Source: Euptelea pleiosperma (taxonomy: Eukaryota; Streptophyta; Magnoliopsida; Ranunculales; Eupteleaceae). From it: a DNA stretch of 64,000 nt. Below the pieces are notes generated by a model. The model saw nothing but the letters and a program-made list of their open reading frames with translations. It was not told the origin of the DNA and made no database searches. Shown here in pieces: positions 25,250 through 35,529 of this stretch (its first letter is position 1; each line of letters starts with the position of its first letter). Made by a program: the position numbers and the translations under genes. The stretch covers positions 1 to 64,000 of the forward strand of contig JASUTR010000080.1 in the NCBI GenBank assembly GCA_035048495.1. The letters are read 5' to 3'.

Positions 25250-28200
25250 ATAAGATAATGGTTTGGAATGTGCGAGGTCTTAACGACAATCTTAAGCAGA
25301 AGGAGGTAAAGAATTTTATCCAAACTCACAAGCTGTCTGTAGTTGGATTACTTGAGACTAAAATTCGTCAGTTACATAGTAGCAGAATTCAAAACTGGAT
25401 TGCTCCGGGCTGGGGTATAAACAATAACTATAGCAAGGATTTGAAGGGGCGTATATGGATTCTTTGGAACCCACAAGAAGTTACTATCAAGACTATTCAT
25501 CAGAGTCATCAACTCATTCACTGCGAAGTGGAAGACTTGCTTGGGGGGAAAATTTTTTTTCTAAGTATGATATATGCAGATAACAGCAAAGAGGCCAGGA
25601 GAGAATTATGGGCTGATATACTAAATATTTCTATCAATATGGCTACACCTTGGATGGTTATTGGGGACTTCAACACGGTTAGATATGCTACTGAAAAGGT
25701 GGGGGGCATTCCAGCCAATCTTAGCTCCATGAGAGACTTTAATGATTGCATCAATGGTGCTGAATTGGAGGACCTCAAAGCTAAAGGGCTGGCCTATACA
25801 TGGAGCAATAAAAGCTTTGGTGATAAGAAGATTCATTGTAAACTGGACAGGGCACTAGTTAACCGTATCTGGATCAACGACTACACGACGGAAGTAGAAT
25901 TTCTCCTACCTGGTATATCAGATCATAGTCCTATGCTTCTGGGTTGGCATGATTATCCCAGCCATGGGAAAAAACCTTTTAGATTCTTTAACTTCTGGGT
26001 GGAGCACAATGAATTTTTGAATCTTGTTGAAGAGACTTGGCAGATTAGGTTTTTGGGAAATCCGATGTTCAGGCTAAATCAAAAACTAAAACTTTTGAAG
26101 AACAGACTTAAGGAATGGAACTCCTTGACCTTCAATGACCTGAAAAATCGTGTCCAGATGGCCAAAACAGAATTGGATAAAATCCAAACTATTTCCCAGC
26201 ATCATCCCTTTGATGCAGCCGTTGATATTAAAGAAGTTGAAGCCCTTCAAGCTTATGCCACAGTATCTCGAGATGAAGAATCCTTCCTTCAGCAGAAATC
26301 TCGTATTAACTGGCTTCAACTCGGGGACAGCAATAGCTCCTTCTTTTATAATTCCATCAAATCTCGACAAGCTCGGAACTCCATTCTCAGTATTTATGAT
26401 GAGAATGACCTTAAAATTACAGCAGCCTGCAAAATTCAAGAGGTTGTAGTGAAACATTTCCAGCAACAATTGGGTAGTGATGAGCGGGAATATAATGGGG
26501 ACTTTATCAAAGCATTAAAATTTGAGCATTCTTTGAGTGATGAACAAAGCCTTCATATGGCGAAGGAAGTTTCAGCAGCAGAAGTTAAAGACACCTTATT
26601 CAGTATGCAAGACTCTAAAGCCCCTGGACCTGACGGATTTAATGCATTATTTTTTAAAAGAACTTGGAGGATTATTGGAGCAGATTTTACCAAAGCGATA
26701 CAGAATTTCTTCAAAGCTCATAAGCTGCCAGTAGGAGTCAATTCTACTTTTGTGTCTCTCATACCTAAGGTTAGTAATCCTACGCATCTTGGAGACTTTC
26801 GCCCGATATCTTGTTGCAATATTATATACAAATGTATTGCCAAGATCATTGCAAACAGGATGAAGGACTATATGCCATTCTTAGTGGGTACGAATCAGTC
26901 TGCATTTATTAAAGGCAGGCGTATCAGCGATAATATCCTAGTTTGCCATGAGCTATTTCATAACTACCACAAGGAAGGAGGACAGCCTAGGTGTACAGTG
27001 AAAATAGACCTCAAGAAGGCTTATGACAACATACGTTGGGAATATATTCTGGATATCCTCTACAAGCTGAATTTTCATCCTACAGTTATAGAATGGATCA
27101 GGCTCTGCATATCCACAGTTAAATATTCGATTCTTATCAATGGTAGCCCGGAAGGGTACTTTGAAGGTCGTAAAGGCATACGACAAGGATGTCCTTTATC
27201 ACCTTACTTATTTGTTCTTGCTATGGAATTGCTCAACACTATTCTGCAGGATAAAGTCCAACTAGGTCTCTTTAAAGCTCACCCCAGATGCTTGCGTCCT
27301 CTCATTACTCATATGTGTTTTGCGGATGACCTTATGGTATTTTTTGGGGGAGATGTACAGTCAGCGGCCACCATCAATGAAACTCTTGATCTTTTTTCTA
27401 AGGTGACTGGCTTGGAAGCTAATAGAGCTAAAAGTGAGATATTTTGTGCCGGCATGGGGGCTGCTACAAAAGTGGAAGTTATGGACATTCTGGGATTCAA
27501 AGAAGGGATAAAGCCGATCCGTTATCTAGGCTTGCCTCTTATCTCTACTCGGTTGTCGGCCTCAGACTGTCAACCTCTACTGGAACGTATCACACAACGT
27601 ATCCAATCTTGGAAGGGACGGATTTTGTCTTATGCCGGGAGAGTTGAACTTATCAGATCAGTATTGAACAGCATCCAGATATTTTGGTCCTATTGTTTCT
27701 TGTTACCTATGAAGATTATCAATAGTATGAATCGCTTATGTGCTAGATTTCTCTGGGGTGGCCCAGATATGAAGAGGAAAATTCATCTCACAGCATGGAA
27801 GAATTTATGCAGGCCGAAGCAAGAGGGGGGCTTGGGTCTCAAAGATCTTAAAGTCTGGAATGAAGCAGCGATTTTGAGACACACATTTAGTATTGCTGCC
27901 AAGAAAGATAATATATGGGTGCATTGGGCACAAGGGAATCTCATTAAAACCAAAAAGTTCTGGACTATGCCGATTCCTCAATCCTGTTCTTGGGCTTGGA
28001 GGAAAATTCTGGAAAGCAGGACATGTGCAAGTAAGTTTACTAAACATTTAATAGCTAATGGGAACAATACGCTATTATGGCATGACCCTTGGCACCCTCG
28101 TGGTATCCTCCAAGAAACTCTCCAACGCAACCAAAGATTTGACTCCAGACTCAGATCAGAAGATCAAGTGGCTACTTTGATTGGTAATGAGGAGTGGGTA

Positions 28201-29406
28201 GCTCCATTTGCTCTGACTGAAGATATAGCTCAGGTCTGGCAAGGACTTGTCGGGGTGGACATTGACCCAAACGCTATCGAGGATGAAGTTATTTGGACCC
28301 CTTCAACATCTGGAGAATTTACTCTTAGATCAGCGTATGAACATATCAGAAATAGGGGGCCACTTGTTGACTGGTACAAACTCATTTGGAACGATAAGAT
28401 CATCCCGCGTCATAGTTTCATTGCTTGGCTAACTATCAATGGCTGTTTGCTCACCATGGACAAACCCGCTATCCATTTCATTTGTCAAACTAGCATATGT
28501 ATTTTCTGTCATAGGGACAATGAAACAGTCAAACACCTTTACTTTGATTGTAGCTACTCCCATTTCATCTGGGATAACGTCCTCAAACTATCCAGATTCA
28601 ATCGATCAGTGTTAGACTCTGATCTTGAAGCACAATGGATTTTAAGGCACATTGTGGGGTCGGATCTGAGAGCTCAAGTCCTGAAAGTGGCTTTCAATGC
28701 TACACTTTACTACATATGGAGAGAACGAAACAATCGGCTATTTCAAAATTCGTACCAGCCTAAAGAAAGAATTCTTCACCAGATTATCACTTCAACAAAA
28801 CTCAGACTTACTTCAGGGAAAAATCAGATTGAGGATAATCCTCGTACTCGAGATTTTTTTGCTGCTTGGAACATCAACGTGGCATTCCAGACCACTCTAT
28901 CGAAATGTTATGTATGGAAAGGACCGCCAGCGGGATTCTGGCTACTAAACTCAGATGGCTCGTTAAGAGATGATGGCGCTAGCTATGGGGGAATCATTAG
29001 AAATGAGTGGGGTGATCCCTTGCTAGCCTATGCAGGCCCTAGCCCGATGGTGTCGGTTGTACATCACGAGCTACAAGCTATTTCAGAAGGCATTAAAATA
29101 GCTTTAAATCAGAATATTTCCAGAATTCGAATAGCTACGGATTCCTCGCATGCTATTGCTATTATCACAGGAAGATGCAAAGTTCCATGGACATCTAGAA
29201 GAGTTCTCCACAACATTTTAGGAGATTGGAACCGCTATGAAGACATTGACATATTTCACATTTACCGTGAATTGAATCGTGCAGCTGATTGGATTGCCTC
29301 TATGGACAGTGTGACTACAAGAGTGATTTTGTACCCTCCTTTTACTCTTGATCTTGAAAACATTCTTAATGATGACGCCAATGGGCGTGTGTATTTTCGT
29401 TCTTGA
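25246..29406 (+). CDS. LINE ORF2 polyprotein: endonuclease, reverse transcriptase, RNase H
   Basis: 1386 residues, uninterrupted. Residues 1-235 are an AP-type endonuclease: WNVRG at 7-11, Glu37 in LLETK, Asp141 and Asn143 in GDFN, Asp201 in LDRA, and SDH at 225-227. The reverse transcriptase covers about 455-760: PGPDGF ending at 465, first catalytic aspartate Asp588 in KIDLKKAYD, and FADD at 692-695. A zf-RVT segment near 1025-1110 has Cys1085-X2-Cys1088-X8-His1097-X4-Cys1102. The C-terminal RNase H (about 1232-1365) keeps all four acidic residues: Asp1237 (NSDGS), Glu1275 (HHELQA), Asp1299 (ATDSS) and Asp1348 (RAADW). It would nick the target, prime cDNA synthesis from the nick and degrade the hybrid RNA. 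Every expected catalytic residue that I can locate is present, so the protein could be active. The start overlaps the ORF1 stop, which implies reinitiation or a similar coupled mechanism. Confidence 0.96.
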   Translation: MNKIMVWNVRGLNDNLKQKEVKNFIQTHKLSVVGLLETKIRQLHSSRIQNWIAPGWGINNNYSKDLKGRIWILWNPQEVTIKTIHQSHQLIHCEVEDLLGGKIFFLSMIYADNSKEARRELWADILNISINMATPWMVIGDFNTVRYATEKVGGIPANLSSMRDFNDCINGAELEDLKAKGLAYTWSNKSFGDKKIHCKLDRALVNRIWINDYTTEVEFLLPGISDHSPMLLGWHDYPSHGKKPFRFFNFWVEHNEFLNLVEETWQIRFLGNPMFRLNQKLKLLKNRLKEWNSLTFNDLKNRVQMAKTELDKIQTISQHHPFDAAVDIKEVEALQAYATVSRDEESFLQQKSRINWLQLGDSNSSFFYNSIKSRQARNSILSIYDENDLKITAACKIQEVVVKHFQQQLGSDEREYNGDFIKALKFEHSLSDEQSLHMAKEVSAAEVKDTLFSMQDSKAPGPDGFNALFFKRTWRIIGADFTKAIQNFFKAHKLPVGVNSTFVSLIPKVSNPTHLGDFRPISCCNIIYKCIAKIIANRMKDYMPFLVGTNQSAFIKGRRISDNILVCHELFHNYHKEGGQPRCTVKIDLKKAYDNIRWEYILDILYKLNFHPTVIEWIRLCISTVKYSILINGSPEGYFEGRKGIRQGCPLSPYLFVLAMELLNTILQDKVQLGLFKAHPRCLRPLITHMCFADDLMVFFGGDVQSAATINETLDLFSKVTGLEANRAKSEIFCAGMGAATKVEVMDILGFKEGIKPIRYLGLPLISTRLSASDCQPLLERITQRIQSWKGRILSYAGRVELIRSVLNSIQIFWSYCFLLPMKIINSMNRLCARFLWGGPDMKRKIHLTAWKNLCRPKQEGGLGLKDLKVWNEAAILRHTFSIAAKKDNIWVHWAQGNLIKTKKFWTMPIPQSCSWAWRKILESRTCASKFTKHLIANGNNTLLWHDPWHPRGILQETLQRNQRFDSRLRSEDQVATLIGNEEWVAPFALTEDIAQVWQGLVGVDIDPNAIEDEVIWTPSTSGEFTLRSAYEHIRNRGPLVDWYKLIWNDKIIPRHSFIAWLTINGCLLTMDKPAIHFICQTSICIFCHRDNETVKHLYFDCSYSHFIWDNVLKLSRFNRSVLDSDLEAQWILRHIVGSDLRAQVLKVAFNATLYYIWRERNNRLFQNSYQPKERILHQIITSTKLRLTSGKNQIEDNPRTRDFFAAWNINVAFQTTLSKCYVWKGPPAGFWLLNSDGSLRDDGASYGGIIRNEWGDPLLAYAGPSPMVSVVHHELQAISEGIKIALNQNISRIRIATDSSHAIAIITGRCKVPWTSRRVLHNILGDWNRYEDIDIFHIYRELNRAADWIASMDSVTTRVILYPPFTLDLENILNDDANGRVYFRS

Positions 29407-29453
29407 TTCCTTATAAGATCAGGTAGGGGTCTGCCTAACCCCAGCTTACTTAC

Positions 29454-29454
<1 letters not shown>
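29407..29454 (+). other. LINE 3' UTR with small hairpin
   Basis: Only 48 nt separate the ORF2 stop from the poly(A). They contain GGGGT (29426-29430) and ACCCC (29438-29442), a 5-bp stem with a 7-nt loop. An alternative pairing is GGTAGG (29422-29427) with CCTAACC. Some plant L1 lineages are thought to use a conserved 3' hairpin for recognition of their own RNA by ORF2; whether this is one is inference. No AATAAA signal is seen. Confidence 0.55.

Positions 29455-29495
<41 letters not shown>
29455..29495 (+). other. LINE poly(A) tail, 41 A
   Basis: Pure run of 41 A between the 3' UTR and the downstream target-site duplication; the last three may belong to the duplication. A long uninterrupted tail suggests a recent insertion, though homopolymer length depends on sequencing accuracy. 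Confidence 0.93.
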
Positions 29496-29497
<2 letters not shown>

Positions 29498-29507
29498 CAT
29501 TGACGCA
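29493..29507 (+). repeat. 3' target-site duplication of the LINE
   Basis: AAAGACATTGACGCA, identical to 23691-23705. The satellite continues directly with CGGATGGAGC, so the array phase is unbroken across the insertion. Confidence 0.93.
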
Positions 29508-32500
29508 CGGATGGAGCTAACTTGTTTCGACTGGCACGAATCTTATTCCCACACTTCAAATGTGTTGGAACAATACTAGTGGAAGAGTTTGAGTCGAACT
29601 ACGAGGTCCGGTTGCGATAAAGTCACAAGTTATAGGCTTCGGAATGTAACACACAAACTGAGTCCAATTTGAGACGTTGACGCACGGATGGAGCTAACTT
29701 GTTTCGACTGTCAGGAATCTTATTCCAACACTTCAAATGTGTTGGAACAATAGTAGTGGAAGAGTTTGAGTCCAATTACGAGGTCCGGTTGCGATAGAGT
29801 CACAAGTTATAGGCTTCGGAATGTAACACACAAACTGAGTCCAATTTGAGACGTTGACGCACGGATGGAGCTAACATGTTTCGACTGTGCTGAATCTTGT
29901 TCCAACACTTCAAATGTGTTGAAACAATAGTAATGGAAGAGTTTGAGTCCAATTACGAGGTCCGGTTGAGAAAAAGTCACAAGTTATAGGCTTCGGAATG
30001 TAACACACAAACTGAGTCCAATTAAAGACATTGACGCACGGATGGAGCTAACTTGTTTCGACTGTTCCGAATCTTGTTCCAACACTTCAAATGTGTTGAA
30101 ACAATAGTAATGGAAGAGTTTGAGTCCAATTACGAGGTCCGGTTGAGAAAAAGTCACAAGTTATAGGCTTCGGAATGTAACACACAAACTGAGTCCAATT
30201 AAAGACATTGACGCACGGATGGAGCTAACTTGTTTCGACTGTCACGAATCTAATTCCAACACTTCCAATGTGTTGAAACAATAATAATGGAAGAGTTTGA
30301 GTCCAATTACGAGGTCCGGTTGCGAAAAAGTCACAAGTTATAGGCTTCGGAATGTAAGACACAAACCGAGTCCAGTTTGAGACGTTGACGCACTGATGGA
30401 GCTAACTTGTTTCGACTATTTCGAATCTTGTTCCAACACTTCAAATGTATTGAAACAATAGTAATGGAAGAGTTTAAGTTCAATTGCGAGGTCCGGTTGC
30501 GAAAAAGTCACAAGTTATAGGCTTCGGAATGTAACACACAAACTGAGTCCAATTAAAGACATTGACGCACGGATGGAGCTAACTTGTTTCGACTGTCACG
30601 AATCTAATTCCAACACTTCCAATGTGTTGAAACAATAATAATGGAAGAGTTTGAGTCCAATTACGAGGTCCGGTTGCGAAAAAGTCACAAGTTATAGGCT
30701 TCGGAATGTAAGACACAAACCGAGTCCAATTTGAGACGTTGACGCACTGATGGAGCTAACTTGTTTCGACTATTTCGAATCTTGTTCCAACACTTCAAAT
30801 GTGTTGAAACAATAGTAATGGAAGAGTTTGATTCCAATTGCGATGTCCGGTTGCGAAAAAGTCACAAGTTATTGGCTTCTGAATGTAACACACAAACTGA
30901 GTCCAATTAAAGACATTGACGCACGGATGGAGCTAACTTGTTTCGACTGGCACGAATCTTATTCCCACACTTCAAATGTGTTGGAACAATAGTAGTGGAA
31001 GAGTTTGAGTCAAACTACGAGGTCCGCTTGCGATAAAGTCACAAGTTATAGGCTTCGGAATGTAACACACAAACTGAGTCCAATTAAAGACATTGACGCA
31101 CGGATGGAGCTAACTTGTGTCGACTGTCACGAATCTTATTCCAACACTTCAAATGTGTTGAGACAATAGTAATGGAAGAGTTTGAGTCCAATTACGAGGT
31201 CCGGTTGCAAAAAAGTCACAAGTTATAGGCTTCGGAATATAAAATACAAACTGAGTCCAATTAAAGACATTGACGCACGGATGGAGCTAACTTGTTTCGA
31301 CTGGCACGAATCTTATTCCCACACTTCAAATGTGTTGGAACAATAGTAGTGGAGGAGTTTGAGTCCAACTACGAGGTCCGGTTGCGATAAAGTCACAAGT
31401 TATAGGCTTCGGAATGTAACACACAAACTGAGTCCAATTTGAGACGTCGACGCACGGATGGAGCTAACTTGTTTCGACTGTCAGGAATCTTATTCCAACA
31501 CTTCAAATGTGTTGAAACAATAGTAATGGAAGAGTTTGAGTCCAATTACGAGGTCCGGTTGCGAAAAAGTCACAAGTTATAGGCTTCGGAATGTAAGACA
31601 CAAACTGAGTCAAATTTAAGACGTTGATGCACGGATGGAGCTAACTTGTTTCGACTGTCACCAATCTTTTCACAACACTTCAAATGTTTTTGGAACAATA
31701 GTATTGCAAGAGTTTGAGTCCAATTACGAGGTCCGGTTGCAAAAATGTCACAAGTTATAGGCTACGGAATGTAACCCTCGAACTGAGTCCAATTAAAGAC
31801 ATTGACGCACGGATGGAGCTAACTTGTTTCGACTGTTCCGAATCTTGTTCCAACACTTCAAATGTGTTGAAACAATAGTAATGGAAGAGTTTGAGTCCAA
31901 TTACGAGGTCCGGTTGAGAAAAAGTCACAAGTTATAGGCTTCGGAATGTAACACACAAACTGAGTCCAATTAAAGACATTGACGCACGGATGGAGCTAAC
32001 TTGTGTCGACTGTCACGAATCTTATTCCAACACTTTAAATGTGTTGAGACAATAGTAATGGAAGAGTTTGAGTCCAATTACGAGGTCCGGTTGCAAAAAA
32101 GTCACAAGTTATAGGCTTCGGAATAGAAAATACAAACTGAGTCCAATTAAAGACATTGACGCACGGATGGAGCTAACTTGTTTCGACTGGCACGAATCTT
32201 ATTCCCACACTTCAAATGTGTTGGAACAATAGTAGTGGAAGAGTTTGAGTCCAACTACGAGGTCCGGTTGCGATAAAGTCACAAGTTATAGGCTTCGGAA
32301 TGTAACACACAAACTGAGTCCAATTTGAGACGTTGACGCACGGATGGAGCTAACATGTTTCGACTGTCAGGAATCTTATTCCAACACTTCAAATGTGTTG
32401 AAACAATAGTAATGGAAGAGTTTGAGTCCAATTACGAGGTCCGGTTGCGAAAAAGTCACAAGTTATAGGCTTCGGAATGTAAGACACAAACTGAGTCAAA

Positions 32501-33390
32501 TTTAAGACGTTGATGCACGGATGGAGCTAACTTGTTTCGACTGTCACCAATCTTTTCCCAACACTTCAAATGTTTTGGAACAATAGTATTGCAAGAGTTT
32601 GAGTCCAATTACGAGGTCCGGTTGCAAAAATGTCACAAGTTATAGGCTACGGAATGTAACCCTCAAACTGAGTCCAATTAAAGACATTGACGCACGGATG
32701 GAGCTAACTTGTTTCGACTGTTCCGAATCTTGTTCCAACACTTCAAGTGTGTTGAAACAATAGTAATGGAAGAGTTTGAGTCCAATTACGAGGTCCGGTT
32801 GCGATAAAGTCACAAGTTATAGGCTTCGGAATGTAACACACAAACTGAGTCCAATTTGAGACGTTGACGCACGGATTGAGCTAACATGTTTCGACTGTAC
32901 TGAATCTTGTTCCAACATTTCAAATGTGTTGAAACAATAGTAATGGAAGAGTTTGAGTCCAATTACGAGGTCCGGTTGAGAAAAAGTCACAAGTTATAGG
33001 CTTCGGAATGTAACACACAAACTGAGTCCAATTAAAGACATTGACGCACGGATGGAGCTAACTTGTTTCGACCGTTCCGAATCTTGTTCCAACACTTCAA
33101 ATGTGTTGAAACAATAGTAATGGAAGAGTTTGAGTCCAATTACGAGGTCCGGTTGAGAAAAAGTCACAAGTTATAGGCTTCGGAATGTAACACACAAACT
33201 GAGTCCAATTAAAGACATTGACGCACGGATGGAGCTAACTTGTTTCGACTGTCACGAATCTAATTCCAACACTTCAAATGTGTTGAAACAATAGTAATGG
33301 AAGAGTTTGAGTCCAATTACGAGGTCCGGTTGCAAAAAAGTCACAAGTTATAGGCTTCGGAATATAAAATACAAACTGAGTCCAATTAAA
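29496..33390 (+). repeat. ~22-monomer higher-order repeat, first copy
   Basis: It starts with the ggcacgaatc/actagtgg/gtcgaac monomer, continues through gtgctgaatc and the cactgatgg monomer with gtccagtttgag (30396), and ends with gaccgttccg (33052) and the monomer after it. The order recurs at a shift of 3,895 bp (22 x 177) as far as about 34980, at 6,196 bp from about 30396 to 39400, and around 48806-52350. Confidence 0.8.
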
Positions 33391-34998
33391 GACATTGACG
33401 CACGGATGGAGCTAACTTGTTTCGACTGGCACGAATCTTATTCCCACACTTCAAATGTGTTGGAACAATACTAGTGGAAGAGTTTGAGTCGAACTACGAG
33501 GTCCGGTTGCGATAAAGTCACAAGTTATAGGCTTCGGAATGTAACACACAAACTGAGTCCAATTTGAGACGTTGACGCACGGATGGAGCTAACTTGTTTC
33601 GACTGTCAGGAATCTTATTCCAACACTTCAAATGTGTTGGAACAATAGTAGTGGAAGAGTTTGAGTCCAATTACGAGGTCCGGTTGCGATAGAGTCACAA
33701 GTTATAGGCTTCGGAATGTAACACACAAACTGAGTCCAATTTGAGACGTTGACGCACGGATGGAGCTAACATGTTTCGACTGTGCTGAATCTTGTTCCAA
33801 CACTTCAAATGTGTTGAAACAATAGTAATGGAAGAGTTTGAGTCCAATTACAAGGTCCGGTTGAGAAAAAGTCACAAGTTATAGGCTTCGGAATGTAACA
33901 CACAAACTGAGTCCAATTAAAGACATTGACGCACGGATGGAGCTAACTTGTTTCGACTGTTCCGAATCTTGTTCCAACACTTCAAATGTGTTGAAACAAT
34001 AGTAATGGAAGAGTTTGAGTCCAATTACGAGGTCCGGTTGAGAAAAAGTCACAAGTTATAGGCTTCGGAATGTAACACACAAACTGAGTCCAATTAAAGA
34101 CATTGACGCACGGATGGAGCTAACTTGTTTCGACTGTCACGAATCTAATTCCAACAATTCCAATGTGTTGAAACAATAATAATGGAAGAGTTTGAGTCCA
34201 ATTACGAGGTCCGGTTGCGAAAAAGTCACAAGTTATAGGCTTCGGAATGTAAGACACAAACCGAGTCCAGTTTGAGACGTTGACGCACTGATGGAGCTAA
34301 CTTGTTTCGACTATTTCGAATCTTGTTCCAACACTTCAAATGTATTGAAACAATAGTAATGGAAGAGTTTAAGTCCAATTGCGAGGTCCGGTTGCGAAAA
34401 AGTCACAAGTTATAGGCTTCGGAATGTAACACACAAACTGAGTCCAATTAAAGACATTGACGCACGGATGGAGCTAACTTGTTTCGACTGTCACGAATCT
34501 AATTCCAACACTTCCAATGTGTTGAAACAATAATAATGGAAGAGTTTGAGTCCAATTACGAGGTCCGGTTGCGAAAAAGTCACAAGTTATAGGCTTCGGA
34601 ATGTAAGACACAAACCGAGTCCAATTTGAGACGTTGACGCACTGATGGAGCTAACTTGTTTCGACTATTTCGAATCTTGTTCCAACACTTCAAATGTGTT
34701 GAAACAATAGTAAAGGAAGAGTTTGATTCCAATTGCGATGTCCGGTTGCGAAAAAGTCACAAGTTATTGGCTTCTGAATGTAACACACAAACTGAGTCCA
34801 ATTAAAGACATTGACGCACGGATGGAGCTAACTTGTTTCGACTGGCACGAATCTTATTCCCACACTTCAAATGTGTTGGAACAATAGTAGTGGAAGAGTT
34901 TGAGTCCAACTACGAGGTCCGCTTGCGATAAAGTCACAAGTTATAGGCTTCGGAATGTAACACACAAACTGAGTCCAATTAAAGACATTGACGCACGG
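33391..34998 (+). repeat. Truncated copy of the ~22-monomer HOR
   Basis: About nine monomers repeat the start of the first copy at +3,895 bp, down to the monomer with the rare gtccgcttgcg. The order then breaks, and three gaccgttccg monomers follow. The same stretch recurs at +2,301 bp (13 monomers; the private change ccaattacaagg is at about 33847 and 36147). Confidence 0.78.
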
Positions 34999-35529
34999 AT
35001 GGAGCTAACTTGTTTCGACCGTTCCGAATCTTGTTCCAACACTTCAAATGTGTTGAAACAATAGTAATGGAAGAGTTTGAGTCCAATTACGAGGTCCGGT
35101 TGAGAAAAAGTCACAAGTTATAGGCTTCGGAATGTAACACACAAACTGAGTCCAATTAAAGACATTGACGCACGGATGGAGCTAACTTGTTTCGACCGTT
35201 CCGAATCTTGTTCCAACACTTCAAATGTGTTGAAACAATAGTAATGGAAGAGTTTGAGTCCAATTACGAGGTCCGGTTGAGAAAAAGTCACAAGTTATAG
35301 GCTTCGGAATGTAACACACAAACTGAGTCCAATTAAAGACATTGACGCACGGATGGAGCTAACTTGTTTCGACCGTTCCGAATCTTGTTCCAACACTTCA
35401 AATGTGTTGAAACAATAGTAATGGAAGAGTTTGAGTCCAATTACGAGGTCCGGTTGAGAAAAAGTCACAAGTTATAGGCTTCGGAATGTAACACACAAAC
35501 TGAGTCCAATTAAAGACATTGACGCACGG
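34999..35529 (+). repeat. Three consecutive copies of one monomer variant
   Basis: Monomers starting at 34999, 35176 and 35353 are all the gaccgttccg/ttgagaaaaag variant, each 177 bp and identical as far as I can compare by eye. Elsewhere (33052, 39247, 42611, 52171) this variant occurs once per HOR. This is local amplification of a single monomer. Confidence 0.88.

Larger units (their letters stand above)
23706..29492 (+). mobile_element. Intact L1-type LINE retrotransposon (RNase H-bearing plant L1)
   Basis: About 5.8 kb element inserted in the sense orientation of this strand. In order it has a 5' leader that begins with an inverted satellite piece, ORF1, ORF2 overlapping by ATGA, a 48-nt 3' UTR and a poly(A) tail; there are no LTRs. 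Both ORFs are uninterrupted and the target-site duplication is exact over 12-15 bp, so the insertion is young and may be autonomous. The bottom strand at the target reads GTCTTT/AATT, close to the L1 endonuclease preference TTTT/AA, and the T run can pair with the poly(A). A C-terminal RNase H on ORF2 is known from one branch of plant L1 elements. Uninserted sequence flanks it in register, as the HOR paralog at 48.6-48.9 kb shows. Confidence 0.96.

Noticed and set aside
24033..29456. Numerous open frames antisense to or out of frame with the LINE ORFs
   Set aside because: They overlap ORF1 and ORF2 completely, and only the two sense ORFs show conserved domains.
23706..29492. LTR retrotransposon or endogenous pararetrovirus
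   Set aside because: There are no terminal repeats, primer-binding site, protease or integrase; the AP-type endonuclease, poly(A) and target-site duplication identify a LINE.
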